DNA from: Endozoicomonas sp. 8E
Lineage (GTDB): Bacteria > Pseudomonadota > Gammaproteobacteria > Pseudomonadales > Endozoicomonadaceae
Length of the DNA: 64,000 nucleotides
Assembly (NCBI RefSeq): GCF_032883915.1
Contig: NZ_CP120717.1
Span: forward strand, 2,425,697-2,489,696
Direction: 5' to 3'
The translations under genes and the position numbers were made by a program. The notes under the pieces are model-generated. The model was not told where the DNA came from. It ran no database searches and worked only from the letters and a program-made list of their open reading frames with translations. Positions 61,458 through 64,000 of this stretch are shown piece by piece (the stretch's first letter is position 1; each line of letters begins with the position of its first letter).

Positions 61458-62447
61458 GTGCTGAGCAGTAAACCCTTGACCGGCCGTCCGCTGCAAATGG
61501 AAAAGCAACCGAACCGGGTTCTTTGGAACCTGGTTTTCGGTGCGTTATTGCTGCTGATGGGCGTGGGTATCTATAAGTCAAGCCAATCGATTGAGTATAT
61601 CTGGCGCTGGGAGCGCATTCCTCAGTACGTTTTCTTCAAGGCAGAAAGTCCTCTCAGGGCTGAATACGACGGCACTGTTACAACCAACGACAGTGGACAA
61701 CTTGTTTTGGTGAATGACTTTGATGACTCAGAGCAGACGGTCATTAAAGGCTTTGCCGACGTTCAGGTTTATGACGGTGATCTGGTCTTCGAAGGGGATT
61801 TGCTGGCTGTTAATTATGAATGGAAGGCCGGACCCATAGCCAATGGTCTGGTGATGACCATCAAGTTGTCGCTGGTCTCTATTGTCTTTGCCATTCTCCT
61901 GGGAGTGATTTCAGGACTGGCGAGAATTTCTCCCAATCCGGCGTTGAGAAATCTCTCGATACTCTATATCGAGGTGATTCGTGGCACCCCGTTGCTGGTG
62001 CAGATTTTCATTGTTTATTTCTTCATCGGTACGGTTCTTCATCTGGATCGTTTTACAGCGGGTGTTGCAGCGTTGTCGATCTTCACCGGCGCCTACATTG
62101 CAGAGATTATTCGAGCGGGTATTGAGTCGATTCACAAAGGTCAGATGGAGGCTGGGCGCAGTCTTGGCATGAGTCGTGGTGCAACCCTGCGCTATATCAT
62201 TTTGCCCCAGGCTTTTAAACGTGTTCTGCCACCGTTGGCTGGTCAGTTTATTAACCTGATCAAGGATTCTTCATTGGTTTCGGTGATTTCCCTGACCGAT
62301 CTGACCAAAGCCGGTCGGGAAACGGTGAGCAGTACCTTCAGTCCTTTTGAAGTCTGGTTCACGGTTGCGGCACTTTACCTGATACTGACCGGTATCCTGT
62401 CGTTTGTCGTCAGAAGAATGGAGGTGAAGTATGCCGCAAGAGACTGA
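61458..62447 (+). CDS. Amino-acid ABC transporter permease
   Basis: 329 residues if the GTG at 61458 is used; the ATG at 61497 ([15 protein letters not shown]) would give 316. Neither has a strong ribosome site, and translational coupling to the binding protein favours an early start. One N-terminal helix (about 23-40), then a periplasmic insert of about 85 residues ([20 protein letters not shown]), which is longer than usual for this family. The transport domain follows, with [36 protein letters not shown] and the EAA loop [20 protein letters not shown] that meets the ATPase. Overlaps the ATPase gene by 17 bases. Confidence 0.93.
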   Translation: MLSSKPLTGRPLQMEKQPNRVLWNLVFGALLLLMGVGIYKSSQSIEYIWRWERIPQYVFFKAESPLRAEYDGTVTTNDSGQLVLVNDFDDSEQTVIKGFADVQVYDGDLVFEGDLLAVNYEWKAGPIANGLVMTIKLSLVSIVFAILLGVISGLARISPNPALRNLSILYIEVIRGTPLLVQIFIVYFFIGTVLHLDRFTAGVAALSIFTGAYIAEIIRAGIESIHKGQMEAGRSLGMSRGATLRYIILPQAFKRVLPPLAGQFINLIKDSSLVSVISLTDLTKAGRETVSSTFSPFEVWFTVAALYLILTGILSFVVRRMEVKYAARD

Positions 62448-63174
62448 CGCTATCATTTCCGTGACGAACATTCACAAGGTCTACCCCAACGGGGTTCATG
62501 CCCTGAAGAATGTCAGTCAGACCATCAGGGAAGGAGAGGTGGTGGTTGTGGTTGGGCCCAGTGGCTCGGGCAAATCGACTTTTCTGCGTACCCTGAATCA
62601 GCTGGAAACCATCAATGCCGGTGAAATCGTCGTGGACGGCATCTCCCTGACCACGCCCGGTGATGTCAATAAGTTGAGGGAAGAAGTGGGCATGGTGTTC
62701 CAGTCCTTCAACCTGTTTCCTCACCTGAGTGTATTGGACAACATCTGTCTGGCACCGATGAAAGTGCGTGGTATCTCCAGAAGCGACGCTGAAGACAGGG
62801 CCGTAGCACTGTTGGCCAAAGTCGGTTTGTCTGACAAAGCCAGGAGTTTTCCACCTCAATTATCGGGTGGTCAGCAGCAGCGTGTAGCCATAGCCCGGGC
62901 TTTGGCTATGCAGCCGAAGATCATGTTGTTTGATGAGCCGACTTCAGCACTGGACCCGGAAATGGTCGGTGAGGTTCTGGAGGTGATGAAACAACTGGCT
63001 CGCTCAGGTATGACCATGGTTGTAGTCACTCACGAAATGGGCTTTGCCCGTGAAGTCGCCGACCGGGTTCTGTTTATGGAGTCCGGTGAACTGTTGGAAG
63101 ACAGTGTTCCTGATCGCTTTTTTGAGACTCCTGACAGTGAACGCCTGCAGGCTTTTCTCAGTCAGGTCATCTGA
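62431..63174 (+). CDS. Amino-acid ABC transporter ATPase (GlnQ-like)
   Basis: 247 residues. Drives the importer. Walker [10 protein letters not shown] (about 46-54), Q-loop [13 protein letters not shown], signature [15 protein letters not shown], Walker [17 protein letters not shown] and the H-loop [20 protein letters not shown]. All are typical of polar amino-acid importers. Start overlaps the permease by 17 bases with GGAGGTGA upstream, a good ribosome site. Confidence 0.95.
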   Translation: MPQETDAIISVTNIHKVYPNGVHALKNVSQTIREGEVVVVVGPSGSGKSTFLRTLNQLETINAGEIVVDGISLTTPGDVNKLREEVGMVFQSFNLFPHLSVLDNICLAPMKVRGISRSDAEDRAVALLAKVGLSDKARSFPPQLSGGQQQRVAIARALAMQPKIMLFDEPTSALDPEMVGEVLEVMKQLARSGMTMVVVTHEMGFAREVADRVLFMESGELLEDSVPDRFFETPDSERLQAFLSQVI

Positions 63175-63245
63175 GTCATCACCGGGTTCTGGAAGATATG
63201 GCTTTGTGGGTCAGGGCCATGCCTTCCAGTGCAGCATGACTCCCT

Positions 63246-64000
63246 TTAGCGGTAATACAGGGCCAGTAATGGCAAAGCGCCCAGTGGTAGCCAGGCGGAA
63301 GCAGCGACCCGACTGGATTCGGAGGACAGTCTTAATTCAGGGGTTATGCATTTGCAGGTACTCTGGCCGTCAATCCAGCTGACTTTTGCATCCCGCCATG
63401 TGCCGCCCTGTGCCTTGCAAACGGGAAGCTTGCTGTTTTTGTGTGAATCGCCTCCCGGACAGGCAAGAAAGTAATACCTGGCACACCCTTGAAAATTATC
63501 ATAATTGTTTGATTCTTCCAGATGCGCCTGCCAGACAGTCTTGCCGTTTTCATCGGTGTCGGGAGCACATTGCTGACCCCAGGGTGAATCAGATACACAG
63601 TCATCGCGACTCGGACATAGGGGCTCAACAACACTCAGTGTGTGCCAGGCAGCGTCAACAAACCAGATGCGTCCGGTCTTTTGATCGACCTCAAGACCTG
63701 CAATCTGGCCTGCGGGTGTTTGAATGCAGCCTATATAGGTATGGTTTCCTGCTGTGTCGAGACTTATGGCGTGGATCTTTCCGGTCTCAGAATCGCTGAC
63801 AAACAGCCTCTTGTTAGAAATAACCAGACCGCTGGGGCTTATTAGTTCAAGTCCGGTGACACTGAGTTCGCTGAAGCTGGCACCTTCTATTCTGGTATAT
63901 GCGGCATATTTGTCACGCCATTCATTTTTGGGCTTTACATCCCCCTCTTCGGTTCCGCTTTGAGTATCAAGAACGTTAATTACACCTTTTGCTGGATTGG
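63246..64000 (-). CDS. Beta-propeller (NHL-like) protein, C-terminal part (cut by window edge)
   Basis: The frame is open from base 64000 to the TAA at 63246, giving the last 251 residues; the start lies outside. Propeller-type text: SGLVISNKRLFVSDSETGKI, then HAISLD; IAGLEVDQKTGRIWFVDAAW, then HTLSVVEP. These are two blades of NHL/SMP-30 type. A Cys-rich part of about 100 residues follows (CPSRDDC, GQQCAPD, FQGCARYYFLACPGG, STCKCI). A hydrophobic end (VAASAWLPLGALPLLALYYR) looks like a C-terminal anchor. Probably exported and surface- or periplasm-exposed. It converges on the ABC operon with a 71-base gap. Confidence 0.75.
   Translation of the reverse strand, partial: NPAKGVINVLDTQSGTEEGDVKPKNEWRDKYAAYTRIEGASFSELSVTGLELISPSGLVISNKRLFVSDSETGKIHAISLDTAGNHTYIGCIQTPAGQIAGLEVDQKTGRIWFVDAAWHTLSVVEPLCPSRDDCVSDSPWGQQCAPDTDENGKTVWQAHLEESNNYDNFQGCARYYFLACPGGDSHKNSKLPVCKAQGGTWRDAKVSWIDGQSTCKCITPELRLSSESSRVAASAWLPLGALPLLALYYR

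Overview
The window looks like a gammaproteobacterial chromosome. The anabolic-type ornithine carbamoyltransferase, the valine-pyruvate aminotransferase, the polar amino-acid ABC transporter and the Shine-Dalgarno (SD) sites are all of that kind. Giant exported coiled-coil proteins, eukaryote-like zinc-finger and type I membrane proteins, and many small repeats suggest a host-associated marine bacterium. My guess is an Endozoicomonas-like symbiont, but that is inference, not shown.

Region 1 (1-38.4 kb) is a head-to-tail array on the minus strand of six members of one giant gene family: a 5' part at the left edge, then products of 2312, 1659, 3343, 1987 and 2577 residues. All share a Sec signal peptide, a conserved N-terminal domain of about 330 residues, a long charged coiled-coil middle with repeats marked by a GIDNWDD-type motif, and a conserved C-terminal domain of about 420 residues with a hydrophobic hairpin. 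Three of the five complete members end in K-N-(P/T)-R-D-E-L. RDEL is a eukaryotic ER-retrieval signal, also found on heat-labile enterotoxin A chains. The other two have lost the tail through traceable deletions or a frameshift. I recognise no named family; this is the best candidate for an undescribed system. A small membrane protein with an acidic tail (13.6-14.0 kb) sits inside the array. Conserved leaders precede the genes, and a conserved 3' hairpin follows the intact ones.

Region 2 (38.4-46.9 kb) starts with the 3' end (domains V and VI) of a group II intron. A complete bacterial V-type (A-type) ATPase operon follows on the minus strand, transcribed B-D-I-K-E-DUF2764-A. This is a circular permutation of the Chlamydia/spirochaete order E-DUF2764-A-B-D-I-K. 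The membrane-ring subunit K keeps the Na+-ligand pattern of Enterococcus NtpK.

Region 3 (47-53.1 kb) holds argF, a lipoprotein endonuclease/exonuclease/phosphatase, a PepSY-like exported protein and avtA. Two non-coding repeat elements bounded by inverted repeats lie between the last two.

Region 4 (53.5-60.3 kb) holds two paralogous type I membrane proteins with beta-helix-like ectodomains, a divergent RING-like and multi-zinc-finger protein, a small exported protein and a holin-4/YvlD-like membrane protein. Region 5 (60.6-63.2 kb) is a three-gene amino-acid ABC transporter operon, facing the 3' part of a beta-propeller (NHL-like) protein at the right edge.
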